52,503 bases of DNA from Mariniblastus sp. (GCA_014237975.1 JABACA010000011.1:10607-63109), one strand, 5' to 3'; shown: positions 1 to 12,141, counted from the first letter of the stretch. Translations and numbers: made by a program. Notes: generated by a model from the sequence alone, not told the origin.

Positions 1-3000
1 GGCTCTGATTCGACACCACCGGACAACTGAGATTGCCACGCCCGTAGCCCTTCCCAATCACCTGATGCGGCCAATTGAGCCTGATCGGACCAGGTTGTCG
101 GATCGGCAGCTGCAAACTGGGGGCCCAGCATCTCTCGAATCTGATCTGGTGTTCGACTGGCCAAATCGGAATACGTTGAAATACCGAAAGCGTTCAACAT
201 TTCTGCAATCTCTGGACCAATACCCTCGATTTGAGTCAGGTCATTGGGGCCTGTCTCCACGGCCGTTTCGGTAACGGGCATTCCAATGGTGGCCGGTCCA
301 CCAAACAGATCGGCAGCGGCCATACCAGGATCTTCAAAGGTACCCGTCATCACATCCACTGCCATGGGCGCCTGTTCACCTGACGCTGGCGCGGCTGTTG
401 TCCCTGGTTCAAGAAGTGGGAAAGACTCTTCCAGTGTTTGAATCGGTGCTGCTGCCATCGATCGCAAGGCTTCCAGGTTGTACTGGACATCCGATTCTTG
501 GAATGTTCGGAATCCGGTACCAGCTGGAATGAGATGTCCCAAAATGACATTCTCTTTCAAACCGACCAGGTTATCAATTTTGCCTGCCAAGGCAGCCTCG
601 GTCAAAACCTTGGTCGTTTCCTGGAAACTGGCGGCTGATATAAAACTGGAACTTTGTACCGATGCCTTGGTAATGCCCAACAGTTGGGTGCTGGCTGTGG
701 CCGACTCCGGCTTCTTCCCTTTGGCCGGCTTGCCTCCCAGTGCTTCAATTTTCGAGTTCGTGTCCTCGACAATAACTTTCTTGACAATTTGCCCCTTGGT
801 AAAGTCACTGTCACCTGGGTCTGAAATTTTAAGCGACTGAGATAGTTCTTCATTGACAACATTGAAGTCAAAGCGGTCACAAACCAATCCTGGCAGCAGA
901 TTGGTATCACCGGTGGTCTCGATCTTCACCTTTCGCAGCATGCGCGCCACGATGATCTCAATATGTTTATCGTTGATCTCAACACGCTGACTTCGATAGA
1001 CGCTCTGGATCTCATGGGTCAAGTACTGCTGGACAGCCTCTTCACCGGACACATGCAAAATATCATGGGGTACTAATGGTCCGTCGATCAACTGTTGACC
1101 GGCCTTGACGTAATCACCCGTATGAACACGGAAACGTTTTCCTGGTGGCACCAAGTGCTCAATCTCGATGCCCGCATCGTTACGGACAATGATCATCCGT
1201 TTACCACGCTTCTTCTCAGCCAAAATTTCTACCACACCGTCAATCTCAGAAAGCACAGCCGGATCTTTTGGTTTGCGAGCTTCAAAGATCTCAGTAACCC
1301 TCGGCAAACCACCTGTAATATCCGATACACCAGAGGACTCTCGAGGTGTTTCGGCGACCGCTGAACCAGCCGAGATAGCTTGGCCTTCGTCGACCATGAC
1401 GTTGGCCCTCTCAGGCAGGTAATAGACGTCCAACGGCTTGCCGTCGGTATCTTCGATCACGATTTGTGGGTGCATATCTCCTTTGAAATCGATGATCGTA
1501 CGGCGAACCGTTCCACTACTGTCTTTTTCAGACTGAACCGTTTCACCTTCGACAATATCTTCAAAACGAATCCGACCACCGACCTCGGCCAAAACGGGCA
1601 CCGCGTGCGGATTCCATTGACAAAGAACTTGACCCGCTTTCACAGTGCCATCATCCGCAACTTTCAATACGGCGCCGGTGGGAACAGAGTGATTTTCCAA
1701 CTCCCGACCACGAGGGTCGAGGATCGCAATCTCACCATTCCGATTCAAGACAACCGTATCGCCGTTGGAGTTGGTCACATACCGCATACGGGTCAGTTTG
1801 ACTGTGCCAGCCTTTTTACATTTACGCTCATTTTCTTCGGTTTGCGTATTGGCAACGCCGCCAATGTGGAATGTCCGCATGGTCAACTGGGTTCCCGGTT
1901 CACCAATACTCTGGGCCGCGATAATACCAACCGCCATTCCTTCTTCGACTTCGGCACCGGTCGACATGTCCATTCCGTAACATTTTCGACAGACACCCAG
2001 TGAAGCTTCACAAGTCATCGGGCTGCGAACCTGTATTTTCTCAAGCCCCATCTGCTCGATCTTCCGCGCAATTTCCGGAGTGAGCATCTGGTTCTCTCGA
2101 ACAATCACTTCGTCGGTTACCGGGTTGACGATGTTCTGGCGAGAAACACGACCATTAATAGCAGTCGCCAGTCGAACTTCGACCTGTTCCCCCCGGTAAA
2201 TAACCCCTTTGGTGATACCTTGAGTCGTGTTGCAGTCGTCCAGTGTAATCACGACGTTTTGTGCAACATCAGCGAGTTTTCGGGTCAAATAACCGGAGTC
2301 CGCCGTCTTCAACGCCGTATCGGCCAATCCTTTTCGGGCACCGTGGGTCGAACTGAAATACTCCAGCACGGAAAGACCTTCCCGGAAGTTGGCCTTAATG
2401 GGTGTTTCAATAATCTCTCCCGTCGGCTTGGCCATTAAACCCCGCATACCGGCCAGCTGTCGAATCTGCTCGACGCCACCACGGGCACCGGAGTGGGCCA
2501 TCAAGTAAACCGGGTTAACGTATCCCAAGCCACCGCGATCATCGACTTCCATCGCCGCCATCATTTCCTTGGTGATACTTTCGCGAGCATGCGTCCAGGT
2601 GTCGAGCACTTTGTTGTAACGCTCTTTTTCCGTAATCACACCTCGCTCGTAATGTTTACGGTACTTAAGGACTTCCTTCTCCGCTTCCGCAACAATTTTT
2701 TCTTTACTGTCTGGCGTCACCAAGTCATCGGTCGCAAACGAGAGGCCGCTACGAGTACTCTCCCGGAAACCGAGCTGGTTCATATCATCCAACAGGTTGA
2801 TGGTCGCCCGGCGACCCAGCTCCTGGTAACAGTCTGAAATCACGGTGGCGAGATCACCACTTCGCATTCCATAGTTGTAGTAGTCCATTCCTTCGGGCAG
2901 CATCATATTGAACAAAACACGACCATAGGATGTCTCGATGATCTGGCTGGATTGTCGTTCTTCTTCACTTAGCCGCACCGATTGTGATTCGGGCAAGCGA

Positions 3001-4643
3001 ACCTTGATTTTCGCGTGCATCGTGACGATGCCTTGCGAAAAGGCAGCGTCGGCTTCGTCCAATGAGCTGAACGTCATTCCCTCGCCGTCTTGATTGGGCA
3101 ACAACAAGGTAATGTAGTAACAGCCCATCACCGTATCTTGAGAAGGACTCATGATTGGCTTGCCATTGGAAGGCGCAAAAATATTGTTGGTTGACAACAT
3201 CAAAGTATGAGCTTCAACCTGTGCCTCGATGGACAGCGGGAGGTGTACCGCCATTTGGTCACCATCAAAATCCGCGTTGAATCCTTTACAAACCAGGGGA
3301 TGCAAATGAATCGCGTTCCCTTCGACCAGCGTTGGCTCGAATGCCTGGATTCCCATGCGGTGCAAGGTGGGGGCACGATTCAACAAAACCGGGTGGTTCT
3401 TAATTACAAACTCAAGAATGTCCCAGACTTCTTCATCTTTTCGCTCGAGCATCTTTTTGGCGCTCTTGATCGTATCTGCATGCCCTAACTCCTTGAGCTT
3501 GCGAATGATAAAAGGCTGATACAGCTCAAGGGCAATCTTCTTGGGCAAACCGCATTGGTGCAATTTGAGCCGTGGACCCACCACGATCACACTCCTGGCG
3601 GAGTAGTCAACTCGTTTACCCAGCAGGTTTTCGCGGAACCTTCCCTGCTTTCCTTTGATCATATCGGTCAGCGATTTAAGCGGTCGGTTACTACTGCCCA
3701 GGACGGGCCGTTTACAACGATTGTTGTCAAACAGCGCGTCGACCGACTGTTGTAACATCCGTTTTTCATTGCGGATAATGACCTCGGGTGCATTCAAATC
3801 AACCAGCTTTCTCAGACGGTTGTTTCGATTGATGATTCTGCGATACAGGTCATTCAAGTCACTGGTCGCGAAATTGCCTGAATCCAGCAAGACCAAGGGG
3901 CGCAGGTCGGGTGGAATCACAGGAATCACATCCAGAACCATCCACTCAGGTTTATTGTCACTGTCGCGGATCGCCTCGACGATCTTCAACCGGTTGGTCA
4001 AGTCCTTTCTTTTCTGCTTGGAGCCGGTTTCCGCCAACTCGACACGCAATTGCGCGGAGAGCTCGACAAGATCCAGATCGGAAAGCAATCCTCTCACTGC
4101 TTCGGCACCCATGCCTGCCTTGAAGGCGTCGGCGCCAAACTGGGCCTTGGCAGCACGATATTCTTCCTCGGTCAACAACTGCTGCTTTTCGAGTTCGGTT
4201 GCACCGGGGTCAGTCACAACATAGTCCTGAAAATAGATCACTTTCTCAAGACTACTGGTTTTCATCGCCAACAAATTACCCAATCGACTGGGCATCGCCT
4301 TGAAGAACCAGATATGAACGACCGGGGCGGCCAATTCAATATGGCCCATGCGCTTGCGGCGAACCCTGGAGTGGGTCACCTTGACACCACATCGATCACA
4401 GATCATTCCCTTGTACTTCATGCCGCGGTATTTACCACAGGCACATTCCCAGTCTTTTTCCGGACCAAAAATCCGCTCGCAAAACAGTCCGTCCTTTTCC
4501 GGCCGGTAGGTTCGGTAGTTGATTGTTTCCGGTTTTTTGACTTCGCCCATCGACCAACTGCGAATGTCATGGGGTCGCGCCAAACTGATTTTTACCGAAG
4601 CGTAATCATTAACTCGTTCGTATGAGGTGTCGGCAATTGCCAT
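1..4643 (-). CDS. rpoC: RNA polymerase subunit beta' (partial, 3' end beyond window) with C-terminal H3TH-like tail
   Basis: Largest catalytic subunit of RNA polymerase. 1547 codons are visible from ATG at 4643 (protein starts [20 protein letters not shown]) and the frame is still open at the window edge, so the stop lies outside. The zinc-binding N-terminal region ([18 protein letters not shown]) and the Mg-binding NADFDGDQM at residues 456-464 are both present. The usual final conserved block ([20 protein letters not shown]) is followed by an Ala/Pro-rich linker. From about residue 1466 a module begins with [20 protein letters not shown] and includes [20 protein letters not shown]. This resembles the helix-hairpin-helix/H3TH modules of COG3743-type proteins and is not part of standard RpoC. 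It lies 128 bp downstream of rpoB and is the last visible gene of the superoperon. Confidence 0.97.
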   Translation of the reverse strand, partial: MAIADTSYERVNDYASVKISLARPHDIRSWSMGEVKKPETINYRTYRPEKDGLFCERIFGPEKDWECACGKYRGMKYKGMICDRCGVKVTHSRVRRKRMGHIELAAPVVHIWFFKAMPSRLGNLLAMKTSSLEKVIYFQDYVVTDPGATELEKQQLLTEEEYRAAKAQFGADAFKAGMGAEAVRGLLSDLDLVELSAQLRVELAETGSKQKRKDLTNRLKIVEAIRDSDNKPEWMVLDVIPVIPPDLRPLVLLDSGNFATSDLNDLYRRIINRNNRLRKLVDLNAPEVIIRNEKRMLQQSVDALFDNNRCKRPVLGSSNRPLKSLTDMIKGKQGRFRENLLGKRVDYSARSVIVVGPRLKLHQCGLPKKIALELYQPFIIRKLKELGHADTIKSAKKMLERKDEEVWDILEFVIKNHPVLLNRAPTLHRMGIQAFEPTLVEGNAIHLHPLVCKGFNADFDGDQMAVHLPLSIEAQVEAHTLMLSTNNIFAPSNGKPIMSPSQDTVMGCYYITLLLPNQDGEGMTFSSLDEADAAFSQGIVTMHAKIKVRLPESQSVRLSEEERQSSQIIETSYGRVLFNMMLPEGMDYYNYGMRSGDLATVISDCYQELGRRATINLLDDMNQLGFRESTRSGLSFATDDLVTPDSKEKIVAEAEKEVLKYRKHYERGVITEKERYNKVLDTWTHARESITKEMMAAMEVDDRGGLGYVNPVYLMAHSGARGGVEQIRQLAGMRGLMAKPTGEIIETPIKANFREGLSVLEYFSSTHGARKGLADTALKTADSGYLTRKLADVAQNVVITLDDCNTTQGITKGVIYRGEQVEVRLATAINGRVSRQNIVNPVTDEVIVRENQMLTPEIARKIEQMGLEKIQVRSPMTCEASLGVCRKCYGMDMSTGAEVEEGMAVGIIAAQSIGEPGTQLTMRTFHIGGVANTQTEENERKCKKAGTVKLTRMRYVTNSNGDTVVLNRNGEIAILDPRGRELENHSVPTGAVLKVADDGTVKAGQVLCQWNPHAVPVLAEVGGRIRFEDIVEGETVQSEKDSSGTVRRTIIDFKGDMHPQIVIEDTDGKPLDVYYLPERANVMVDEGQAISAGSAVAETPRESSGVSDITGGLPRVTEIFEARKPKDPAVLSEIDGVVEILAEKKRGKRMIIVRNDAGIEIEHLVPPGKRFRVHTGDYVKAGQQLIDGPLVPHDILHVSGEEAVQQYLTHEIQSVYRSQRVEINDKHIEIIVARMLRKVKIETTGDTNLLPGLVCDRFDFNVVNEELSQSLKISDPGDSDFTKGQIVKKVIVEDTNSKIEALGGKPAKGKKPESATASTQLLGITKASVQSSSFISAASFQETTKVLTEAALAGKIDNLVGLKENVILGHLIPAGTGFRTFQESDVQYNLEALRSMAAAPIQTLEESFPLLEPGTTAAPASGEQAPMAVDVMTGTFEDPGMAAADLFGGPATIGMPVTETAVETGPNDLTQIEGIGPEIAEMLNAFGISTYSDLASRTPDQIREMLGPQFAAADPTTWSDQAQLAASGDWEGLRAWQSQLSGGVESE

Positions 4644-4771
4644 ATTCACCTGCTCCTTATCTAGACACTGCGGGAATTGTCTCGAAACTGTCAGTTATTG
4701 GGTTCGATCATGTACTGCTCTCAGGGTTTACAGCGAGTTCACCCAATCCCTCGCCGCAACCCTATCGCGAC

Positions 4772-7700
4772 CTAGCCGCGTCGTTTTTCCAATTGCATAT
4801 TGAGTCCCAAGCCACGAATTTCATTGGTCAAGACATCAAAACTGGCCGGCGTCCCCGCCTCCAGGGTGTTCTCTCCTTTGACCATTGATTCATAAATCTT
4901 GGTACGGCCTTCTACGTCATCACTCTTGACCGTCAGCAATTCCTGAAGAATGTAGGCCGCTCCGTACGCCTCGAGTGCCCAAACTTCCATCTCTCCAAAA
5001 CGCTGTCCGCCAAAGCGAGCTTTTCCACCCAACGGTTGTTGAGTAATCAATGAGTAAGGCCCGGTACTGCGAGCATGAACCTTGTCATCCACCAAGTGGT
5101 GGAGTTTCAACATGTAGATGTATCCGACTGTGGTTTCCTGACCAAGCCGCTCACCCGTTCGCCCATCGAAAAGGTACGACTTGCCGTGCCGTGGTAATCC
5201 GGCTTCCGCCAGGCAATCATTGATTTTTTCTTCGGTGGCTCCATCAAAAACGGGAGTAATCGCCTGGAATCCCAGTTTTGAGCCGGCCCAACCAAGATGG
5301 GTTTCCAAAATCTGACCCACATTCATCCGACTGGGTACACCCAGTGGATTGAGCAGAATCTGCAACGGCGTACCATCCTCGAGGAACGGCATGTCTTCGA
5401 CCGGCAATATCTTGGCAATCACACCCTTGTTACCGTGGCGACCAGCCATCTTGTCGCCCACCGATATCACCCGTTTGGTCGCAATGTAAACTTTGACCAT
5501 TTGCAACACGCCGCTTCTCAATTCGTCGCCCCGCTTCATACTGTTGACGACCCGGTCGCGAACATCAATCGCTGCCTCGACGCCCGGCCAGTGTTCCTGG
5601 TAAAGTCGTTCGACCTGCGACAACCGTTCGGCGCTCCGCATACCTGAAGTGATGGCAGACAGGCGGAAAGTGACCGCTTTTTCGGCAATAAATTTAGGAT
5701 TCTGATCTCGCGTCAAGGGCGTTTCATCTTCATCGGTCAATGTCTTGCCAGTGACTTTTTCCATCTCGGCAATCATCTCGGTGAACACCTCGGCAACCGC
5801 TTCATTCCCTTCGGTCTCGGCCGCCTTAAGATCTTTTTCGAAGACTTTTCGCTCTTCTTCGGCAAGACTCATTCGGCGAGAGAACCGCTGGGCGTCAATG
5901 ATGATCCCCTCGATTCCGGAAGAAACTTCCAGCGAGTCATTCTTGACGTCTTCACCAGCCCGTCCAAAAATGGCATGCAATAATTTTTCTTCCGGAGTCA
6001 ATTCTGTCTTGGATTTGGGAGAAACCTTCCCGACCAGAATGTCACCCGGCCGGACATACGTACCCACTTGAACAATGCCATTGTCGTCAAGGTTCCTCAG
6101 AGCCTTTTCACTGACATTGGGAATGTCGCGGGTAAACTCCTCTCGCCCCAGTTTGGTTTCGCGAATCTCCACATCGAATTCCTCGATATGAATGGAAGTA
6201 TACGTATCGTTCTGGACCAATTCCTGGCTGATGATGATCGCATCTTCGTAGTTATATCCGTCAAACGACATAAACCCGACCAGCACGTTTCGGCCCAGCG
6301 CCAACTCACCTTGGTAAGTGGCAGCGCCGTCGGCAATCACTTCCCCCTTCTCGACCCGCTGGCCTGGAGACACCAGTGGCTTCTGGTTCAAACATGTACG
6401 TTCGTTCAGACCAACATATTTCTTTAACGGGTAAATATCGGGACCAACCTCGATTCGAGTCGAATCAACATAAGTCACCTTGCCGGCCTTGCTGGCCTTG
6501 ATCACCATACTGGAGTTCTCTGCCACGATTCGCTCCATGCCGGTCCCGACAATGGGTGGCTCGGCAACCAGCAAAGGAACCGCTTGACGCTGCATGTTGG
6601 AACCCATTAATGCCCGGTTCGCGTCGTCATGCTCCAGGAAAGGTATCAAGCCGGCAGAAACACCAACCATTTGCGACGGTGCAATATCGATGTATTGAAC
6701 CATTTCCGGCGATGCCAAGTCAAAGTCAGCGCGGTACCGCGCAATGATGTTACCACCCAACTGCCTGGAACCAACGATTTCACCATTTTCAACCGAGGTA
6801 TCGGCCGGCGCCACGTAGGCCTCCGACTCTTCATCAGCTCGTAGCCAAACTATATTCTCGGTGATCTTGCCTTTCTTGACCTCCGCATAGGGTGTTACCA
6901 GGAAGCCATAATCATCCACACTCGCAAAAATGGCCAAGCTCGAAATGAGACCAATATTGGTTCCCTCCGGCGTCTCGATGGGACAAATCCGCCCATAGTG
7001 AGAAATGTGAACATCGCGAACTTCAAACCCGGCCCGTTTACGATTCAATCCACCCGGTCCCAGAGCTGACAAGCGCCGTTCATGGGTGAGTTGACTCAAA
7101 GGATTGGTCTGGTCCACGACCTGTGACAATTCACCACGACCAAAAAAGTACTCAATCGCAGCGGAAATACTCTTGGGATTCACCAGGCTGCGGGGCGTCA
7201 TGTCCTCCTGATCCTTCAGGCTCATCCGTTCCTGAACCGTACGTCGCAGCTTCAGAAACCCTTTTCGCAACTCGTCGCTAGCCAACTCATCGATGGTCCG
7301 CAGTCGCCGATTTCCCAGGTGATCGATGTCATCGATCATCGCTTCTCCGCCGGGCGATGATAATTCAAGAAGGTACCGAATCGAAGCGAGAATATCCTCT
7401 GGCCGCAACGTCATCTCTTTTTCGGAAACCCCGAGATCCAGTTTTCGATTGATGCGGAAACGACCAACCTTTCCCAACCGGTAACGATTTTCGTCGTAGA
7501 ACTTTTCGGCGAACAGGGAACGGGCTTTTTCCAAAGCCGGTGGATTTCCAGGTCGTAGTCGTTGGTAAATACGGAGCAACGCTTCTTCATGACTGGAAGT
7601 GGTGTCATCAGCCAAGGCGTTAAAAATGATCTGTGTGCGCGGCGCCGTCATGACTTCGCACGTTTTCACGTTGACCGTACAGATGATTTCCGCAGCTTCC

Positions 7701-8506
7701 TTGGTAATCTTGCGTCCAGCCTCTACGATAATTTCGCCGGCTCGCTCGCTGGTTCCAGGGTAAACAATATCATCTACAGCGATTTTGGCTTCCAGTTTGG
7801 ACGCACTTCTACCGTCGACAACTTTTACTTTTGCAGTGTCATAGAAAGCCCGCAGTATCTGTGAGTCTTCGCCATACTTGGGATCCATAGCACGCAGCAA
7901 AGTGATCGCCGAGAATTTTCCACTCTGGTCAATTCGAACCGTCATGGAATCTTTCTTGGTGACGTTCAGTTCGATCCAACTACCCCGCTCCGGGATGACG
8001 CGACAGCTTGGCAATTTTCGATCGGACGTAGTATCGTTTTCAAGCACAAAATCGATACCGGGACTCCGGTGTAGCTGGCTAACAACCACCCGCTCGGCAC
8101 CATTAATAATGAACTCGCCACCACCCAGCATGATCGGGATATCACCCAAAAACACTTCTTCTTCGATCGGCTCATCTTTCACAAGCCGCAGCCAGACACG
8201 AAACGGCTGACCATACGTCAGGCGAAGCTGCCGACACTCCTCGGGCGTATAACGCGGTTTACCGAGGTCGTAATGCAGGTATTCGAGACGAAGTTGTTTG
8301 TCATAGCTTTCAATGGGAAAGATCTCTTTAAGAACACCTTCAATGCCCTGATCCTTCCGTTTTTCGATCTCCAATCCGGTTTGCAGGAAATTTCCATAGC
8401 TCACCGTTTGGATTTTTGTCAGATCGGGCGGTACCTCATAATTGCGTCCGCTACCAAATCTTCGCACATTTTCCGTTTGTAATCGTCGCTCAACTGGGGT
8501 TGCCAT
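4772..8506 (-). CDS. rpoB: RNA polymerase subunit beta
   Basis: Beta subunit of RNA polymerase, about 1244 residues. I chose the ATG at 8506 ([20 protein letters not shown]); an in-frame TTG seven codons upstream is less likely. The rifampicin-binding region is canonical: [20 protein letters not shown] followed by [18 protein letters not shown], then [20 protein letters not shown]. Asp, His and Ser at the classic resistance positions are wild type, which suggests a rifampicin-sensitive enzyme. The C-terminal block [20 protein letters not shown] is present. It follows rplL after a 442-bp spacer with a possible attenuator and precedes rpoC. Confidence 0.98.
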   Translation of the reverse strand: MATPVERRLQTENVRRFGSGRNYEVPPDLTKIQTVSYGNFLQTGLEIEKRKDQGIEGVLKEIFPIESYDKQLRLEYLHYDLGKPRYTPEECRQLRLTYGQPFRVWLRLVKDEPIEEEVFLGDIPIMLGGGEFIINGAERVVVSQLHRSPGIDFVLENDTTSDRKLPSCRVIPERGSWIELNVTKKDSMTVRIDQSGKFSAITLLRAMDPKYGEDSQILRAFYDTAKVKVVDGRSASKLEAKIAVDDIVYPGTSERAGEIIVEAGRKITKEAAEIICTVNVKTCEVMTAPRTQIIFNALADDTTSSHEEALLRIYQRLRPGNPPALEKARSLFAEKFYDENRYRLGKVGRFRINRKLDLGVSEKEMTLRPEDILASIRYLLELSSPGGEAMIDDIDHLGNRRLRTIDELASDELRKGFLKLRRTVQERMSLKDQEDMTPRSLVNPKSISAAIEYFFGRGELSQVVDQTNPLSQLTHERRLSALGPGGLNRKRAGFEVRDVHISHYGRICPIETPEGTNIGLISSLAIFASVDDYGFLVTPYAEVKKGKITENIVWLRADEESEAYVAPADTSVENGEIVGSRQLGGNIIARYRADFDLASPEMVQYIDIAPSQMVGVSAGLIPFLEHDDANRALMGSNMQRQAVPLLVAEPPIVGTGMERIVAENSSMVIKASKAGKVTYVDSTRIEVGPDIYPLKKYVGLNERTCLNQKPLVSPGQRVEKGEVIADGAATYQGELALGRNVLVGFMSFDGYNYEDAIIISQELVQNDTYTSIHIEEFDVEIRETKLGREEFTRDIPNVSEKALRNLDDNGIVQVGTYVRPGDILVGKVSPKSKTELTPEEKLLHAIFGRAGEDVKNDSLEVSSGIEGIIIDAQRFSRRMSLAEEERKVFEKDLKAAETEGNEAVAEVFTEMIAEMEKVTGKTLTDEDETPLTRDQNPKFIAEKAVTFRLSAITSGMRSAERLSQVERLYQEHWPGVEAAIDVRDRVVNSMKRGDELRSGVLQMVKVYIATKRVISVGDKMAGRHGNKGVIAKILPVEDMPFLEDGTPLQILLNPLGVPSRMNVGQILETHLGWAGSKLGFQAITPVFDGATEEKINDCLAEAGLPRHGKSYLFDGRTGERLGQETTVGYIYMLKLHHLVDDKVHARSTGPYSLITQQPLGGKARFGGQRFGEMEVWALEAYGAAYILQELLTVKSDDVEGRTKIYESMVKGENTLEAGTPASFDVLTNEIRGLGLNMQLEKRRG

Positions 8507-8948
8507 ACGCGCAGAATCTCCAATCAAAAATTGAAACCGAGTTGTTTCAACCCTAGGTTCTTAGTTTTCTTCCGAAGCGAGAAGTTCCAAGTTTGTCCGG
8601 CACCGTTTAAAGCCTGAATGAACCCGTGTCTGACCAGTGACTTGAGTGCTATCCAGCAAGCGAAACTGCTTGACAATCTGAACACCGCAACCAATTCACG
8701 TTCCAGCAAAGGTTTTCGACTTTCGTACAGCGCATACCGTAAAACAGTTGTGGGGGATGCCGATTTCGACTGACTCGCTCGAAAACAACACCCGGTTTCA
8801 CGGGTTCGTCGGTAGCCTTGCACGCAACTCTCAACGAACAAAACACGGACAGGCTTTGGAACACATTCGCATTGCGAGGCCATCCTCTTCCCGCAACGCA
8901 ACAAAAAACGGTTTCGACTCGGCCCAACCGGGGCCAATTCGACTGTTC
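8507..8948. other. rplL-rpoB intergenic region, no convincing gene
   Basis: A 442-bp spacer between rplL and rpoB. Open frames on the minus strand (for example 8524-8937) have low-complexity, Arg/Ser/Cys-rich translations unlike a protein and overlap each other, so I leave them out. The only structure I see is the pair of alternative hairpins just after rplL, listed separately. Many bacteria have a transcription attenuator or RNA-processing site at this place. Confidence 0.6.
8903..8935 (-). terminator. possible attenuator between rplL and rpoB
   Basis: Fourteen bases after the rplL stop, the minus transcript can form GGCCC-CGGTT-GGGCC. Alternatively CGGTT (8930-8926) can pair with AACCG (8913-8909), followed directly by six U (8908-8903). 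The two structures share the CGGTT strand and so exclude each other, as in an attenuator. Both stems are only five base pairs, so this is weak. The position fits the partial terminator known between rplL and rpoB in E. coli. Confidence 0.3.
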
Positions 8949-9359
8949 CTACTTCAATTCGATGCTACCACCGGCACCTTCGATGTCGGTTTTGATTTTT
9001 TCAGCATCTTCCTTGGAAACGGCTTCTTTCAAAGTAGCCGGACAGGATTCAACCATTTTCTTGGCCTCCATCAACGAAGCACCTGTAACCGCCTTGACCT
9101 GTTTGACGACATCCAGTTTTTTGTCGCCAAAACCGGTCAATACAACGTCAAATTCAGTCTGCACTTCCGCTGCTGCGTCGCCATCGCCGCCACCGCCACC
9201 AGCCATTACAACGGCACCACCGGCAGCCGGCTTGATACCATGAACTTCTTCAAGGTAATCGCTCAGCTCTTTTGCATCTTTTAGCGTCATTTCTGCAATC
9301 TGATCGCCCATTTTCTTGGTCGTATCAGAAAATTCTACGGTTGCTGTTTCTTCGGACAT
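8949..9359 (-). CDS. rplL: 50S ribosomal protein L7/L12
   Basis: Stalk protein that recruits translation GTPases; 136 residues. Start chosen at ATG 9359 (MSEETATVEFSDTTKKMGDQ), preceded by an AAGGTG Shine-Dalgarno; the 13 codons upstream are not typical of L12. The N-terminal dimerisation domain is followed by a Gly/Ala hinge (GGAVVMAGGGGGDGDAAAE). The C-terminal domain carries FDVVLTGFGDKKLDVVKQVK and GASLMEAKKMVE. Its partner rplJ lies 135 bp upstream. Confidence 0.97.
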   Translation of the reverse strand: MSEETATVEFSDTTKKMGDQIAEMTLKDAKELSDYLEEVHGIKPAAGGAVVMAGGGGGDGDAAAEVQTEFDVVLTGFGDKKLDVVKQVKAVTGASLMEAKKMVESCPATLKEAVSKEDAEKIKTDIEGAGGSIELK

Positions 9360-9494
9360 TTCGTCGTCACCTTTCTTAAAACAAATACAGCTCAACACCT
9401 GCGGGAATGAGAGCCGCGTTTCGTCATTACAATCTATGGAATTATTCCGACCGTTTGCCGCACAAACAACGGACAGATTCTATTGCTCCTGAAT

Positions 9495-10028
9495 TCAAAC
9501 CGAGTCCTGCTCTTCTTCTCCAGCTTTTTCCTTGACCTGACTGGCCAGTGCCGAGCCGGGTCCTGTCAATTGTGCCACCAATTGGCTACCTGGGCCAAGA
9601 ATTTGGCCGACCAACAGACTCAACTGCTCAGCACGACTTGGCCACTTACTGATCTCTGTGACGCGCTCGGGCGACAGCTGCTCGCCGTCCATAATTCCGC
9701 CGCGGGTTTTGAAATCATCAAACGCCTCGTCCTTGTTCAGATCTTCCACTTCCTTGACGAGCGAAACGAAGTCCTCCGCTCCCCAAAGCACCGCGTTGGT
9801 TCCCGTTATTCCCTCAAAAGCCGGTGCCAGCGCAGTCCCTTCGGTTGCCCGACAAGCCAAACTGTTTTTGACGACCAACAGGCGAATTTCCTTTTCCCTC
9901 AGCCGCTTTCGCAACGCAACATTAGTATTGGCATCCAGGCCAATCACATTGGCCAAAACGCAATCTGTTACGCCTTCCAGGCGGTTCGAGATATCTTTGG
10001 CCAACAAGCCTTTTACGTATTTACTCAT
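9495..10028 (-). CDS. rplJ: 50S ribosomal protein L10
   Basis: Base of the ribosomal stalk, binding 23S rRNA and L7/L12 dimers; 177 residues. Start at ATG 10028 (MSKYVKGLLAKDISNRLEGV). The L10 core LLVVKNSLACRATEG and the C-terminal helix that holds L12 (AEQLSLLVGQILGPGSQLVA) are visible, with a short acidic C-terminal tail. It sits between rplA (43 bp away) and rplL as in most bacteria, where L10 often represses its own operon. Confidence 0.96.
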   Translation of the reverse strand: MSKYVKGLLAKDISNRLEGVTDCVLANVIGLDANTNVALRKRLREKEIRLLVVKNSLACRATEGTALAPAFEGITGTNAVLWGAEDFVSLVKEVEDLNKDEAFDDFKTRGGIMDGEQLSPERVTEISKWPSRAEQLSLLVGQILGPGSQLVAQLTGPGSALASQVKEKAGEEEQDSV

Positions 10029-10071
10029 GGGAAAAATCTCTGCAGCTATCAATCAAATTATTCAAAAGGAC

Positions 10072-10749
10072 TTAGGCAGCGACGGCAATACCCGGACTCA
10101 TTGTCGCTGAAATTGAAATACTCTTTACATAGGTCCCCTTAGCCGCATTAGGCCTAAGGGAATCGATGTAGTCAATAAAAGCAGAGATATTCTCTTCCAA
10201 CTGCTTTGGCTCAAAACTCATACGACCCACAACGGCGTGAACATTGCCGCCAGTGTCGTTACGAAACTCAACCTTACCTGCCTTATACTCCGTCACGGCT
10301 TTTGCCACGTCGGGCGTGACCGTTCCAGCACGCGGCGAAGGCATGAGACCACGGGGACCCAACACTCGGCCCAACGGCCCCACCGCACCCATCATATCGG
10401 GTGCTGCGATGCAGACGTCGAAATCGAGCCAGCCACCTTGAATTTTCTTAGCCAACTCTTCCTGGCCTACTTCATCGGCGCCCGCCTCGGCGGCCGCCTC
10501 GGCGGCCGGGCCTTTGGCAAATACTATGATTCGCTGGCTTTTTCCAATCCCGTGCGGCAGCACGATCGAGCCGCGAACCAACTGATCCGCCTGCTTGGAA
10601 TCGATACCCAGGTGCATATGAATTTCCACTGCCTGATCAAATTTGGTTCCATCGAAACCTTTTAATACCGCCACCGCTTCAGGCAGGGCCACGGGATCTT
10701 CGCTCACTTTTTCGGAGAGGTCTCGATAGCGTTTAGATTGTTTAGCCAT
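10072..10749 (-). CDS. rplA: 50S ribosomal protein L1
   Basis: L1 stalk protein that controls E-site tRNA release; 225 residues, normal length. The start [20 protein letters not shown] and the signature region [20 protein letters not shown] are clear, as is [18 protein letters not shown]. It ends with a UAA stop. It lies 62 bp after rplK, the standard L11 operon order; L1 is the usual translational repressor of rplK-rplA. Confidence 0.97.
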   Translation of the reverse strand: MAKQSKRYRDLSEKVSEDPVALPEAVAVLKGFDGTKFDQAVEIHMHLGIDSKQADQLVRGSIVLPHGIGKSQRIIVFAKGPAAEAAAEAGADEVGQEELAKKIQGGWLDFDVCIAAPDMMGAVGPLGRVLGPRGLMPSPRAGTVTPDVAKAVTEYKAGKVEFRNDTGGNVHAVVGRMSFEPKQLEENISAFIDYIDSLRPNAAKGTYVKSISISATMSPGIAVAA

Positions 10750-10811
10750 TACTTTTTATTTCCGTGCTTCCAACAAGCCTGTATTTGTTTTCCTTCAGTT
10801 GAAATGACGAG

Positions 10812-11237
10812 TTAATCGGCCACTTCAATTCCCATACTCCGGGCCGTTCCTTCTATCATTCGACACGCATGATCCAAGTCGCGTGCATTCAAGTCTGCCA
10901 TCTTCTTCTCGCAAATCTCTTCAACCTGTTTGCGAGTCACCGTGGCCACTTTGTCCCGATTGGGAACTCCGGAACCCTTGGCAATCCCTGCTGCCAACTT
11001 CAACAAAGAAGCGGCGGGAGGACTCTTCGTTACAAAATCAAACGTCCGATCGTTGTAAACCGAAACGATGACCGGAATCGGAGTTCCATTAAACTCCTTG
11101 GTGCGGTCATTAAATTGCTGCACAAACTGCCCAAGGTTAATTCCAAACTTACCCAACGAGGTACCTACCGGCGGAGCGGGGGTTGCCTGACCACCAGGGA
11201 CCTGAAACTTCGCCTGTCCAACTAACTGTTTTGCCAT
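10812..11237 (-). CDS. rplK: 50S ribosomal protein L11
   Basis: Component of the GTPase-associated centre; 141 residues, the family length. It starts [20 protein letters not shown] and contains [20 protein letters not shown], close to the L11 consensus. The Pro-rich [15 protein letters not shown] and the C-terminal rRNA-binding domain ([15 protein letters not shown]) are present. It ends with UAA. It lies 48 bp downstream of nusG. Confidence 0.97.
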   Translation of the reverse strand: MAKQLVGQAKFQVPGGQATPAPPVGTSLGKFGINLGQFVQQFNDRTKEFNGTPIPVIVSVYNDRTFDFVTKSPPAASLLKLAAGIAKGSGVPNRDKVATVTRKQVEEICEKKMADLNARDLDHACRMIEGTARSMGIEVAD

Positions 11238-11285
11238 TTCAACAATCTCAATCTAATTCTGGGCACGATCTAAATAACAGAGCGT

Positions 11286-12131
11286 CTAAACGTCTTCCAC
11301 CTGCCAGTGATCCAACTCGACCGGGTTGGGGCGACCAAAAATGTTGATCATCACCGTCACGCGCCCGTTGCGCTCGTCAATATTTGAAACTTCACCTTCG
11401 TAATTCTGAAAATATCCCTCTTTGACACGCACCCGGTCACCCACATTGAACTTGATCGCCGTCTTGGGCTCTTCACTTTCCTCGTCTTCCGGAGGTCGTG
11501 TCGTTTCAATAATTCGTTTGATCTCGTCGGCCGACAGTGGCGCTGGCTTGCCAGCCGCACCGGTAAAGTCCCCAATCCCAGGTGTCTCACGGACCAGGAA
11601 CCAGGTGTCATCGTTGATCGCCATCTTGACAACGATGTAACCGGGATAGAGCTTGCGCTTTACAATCCGCTGTTTCCCCGACTTGGTAAACTCCCTGACA
11701 TCCTCTGTGGGAACCAGAATGTCACCAAAATAAGGCTCGTAACCGGCCATTTTGACTCGCCGCTGCAAGGCAGCACAAATGGATGTTTCACGATTCACTT
11801 GCACCTTCAGGATGTACCATTCCATTTCGAGGTCATTATCGACAACGACTTCCTCGTCCACCAATTCTTCGATGGGCGAAGCGTCTTCATCACCTGCCTC
11901 GTCTTCCTCGTCTTCCTCGTCTTCAAACACCATTTCATCGGGCCGAAAACCGAACTCATTGACATCCTCTTCGACCAGCATTTCGGAATCGGCTGACTCG
12001 ACATTCTCGCCGCCCGACTCAACCGAACCAGCCGTTTCAGACACTTGAATGTCATCGACATCCGAAACCAACGCCGATTCGCTATCCGTTTCAGCGGTTT
12101 CGTCTTTCGAAATGGATTTTTCTTCAACCAT
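11286..12131 (-). CDS. nusG: transcription antitermination/elongation factor NusG with long acidic N-terminal extension
   Basis: NusG binds the RNA polymerase clamp and couples it to ribosomes or Rho. About 281 residues against roughly 180 for a standard NusG. The start at ATG 12131 (MVEEKSISKDETAETDSESA) is ten bases after the secE stop; an upstream alternative would overlap secE. Residues 1-102 are extra and very acidic, including VFEDEEDEEDEAGDEDA. The NGN domain then begins at MEWYILKVQVNRE, with KLYPGYIVVKM and the loop VRETPGIGDFTGA. The C-terminal KOW domain is KFNVGDRVRVKEGYFQNYEG. The core is complete; only the acidic head is unusual. Confidence 0.95.
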   Translation of the reverse strand: MVEEKSISKDETAETDSESALVSDVDDIQVSETAGSVESGGENVESADSEMLVEEDVNEFGFRPDEMVFEDEEDEEDEAGDEDASPIEELVDEEVVVDNDLEMEWYILKVQVNRETSICAALQRRVKMAGYEPYFGDILVPTEDVREFTKSGKQRIVKRKLYPGYIVVKMAINDDTWFLVRETPGIGDFTGAAGKPAPLSADEIKRIIETTRPPEDEESEEPKTAIKFNVGDRVRVKEGYFQNYEGEVSNIDERNGRVTVMINIFGRPNPVELDHWQVEDV

Positions 12132-12141
12132 CTGTAACGCC

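Noticed and set aside
8524..8937. 137-codon minus-strand frame between rplL and rpoB
   Set aside because: It uses composition unlike the neighbours (many Arg, Ser and Cys), overlaps another open frame and has no recognisable domain.
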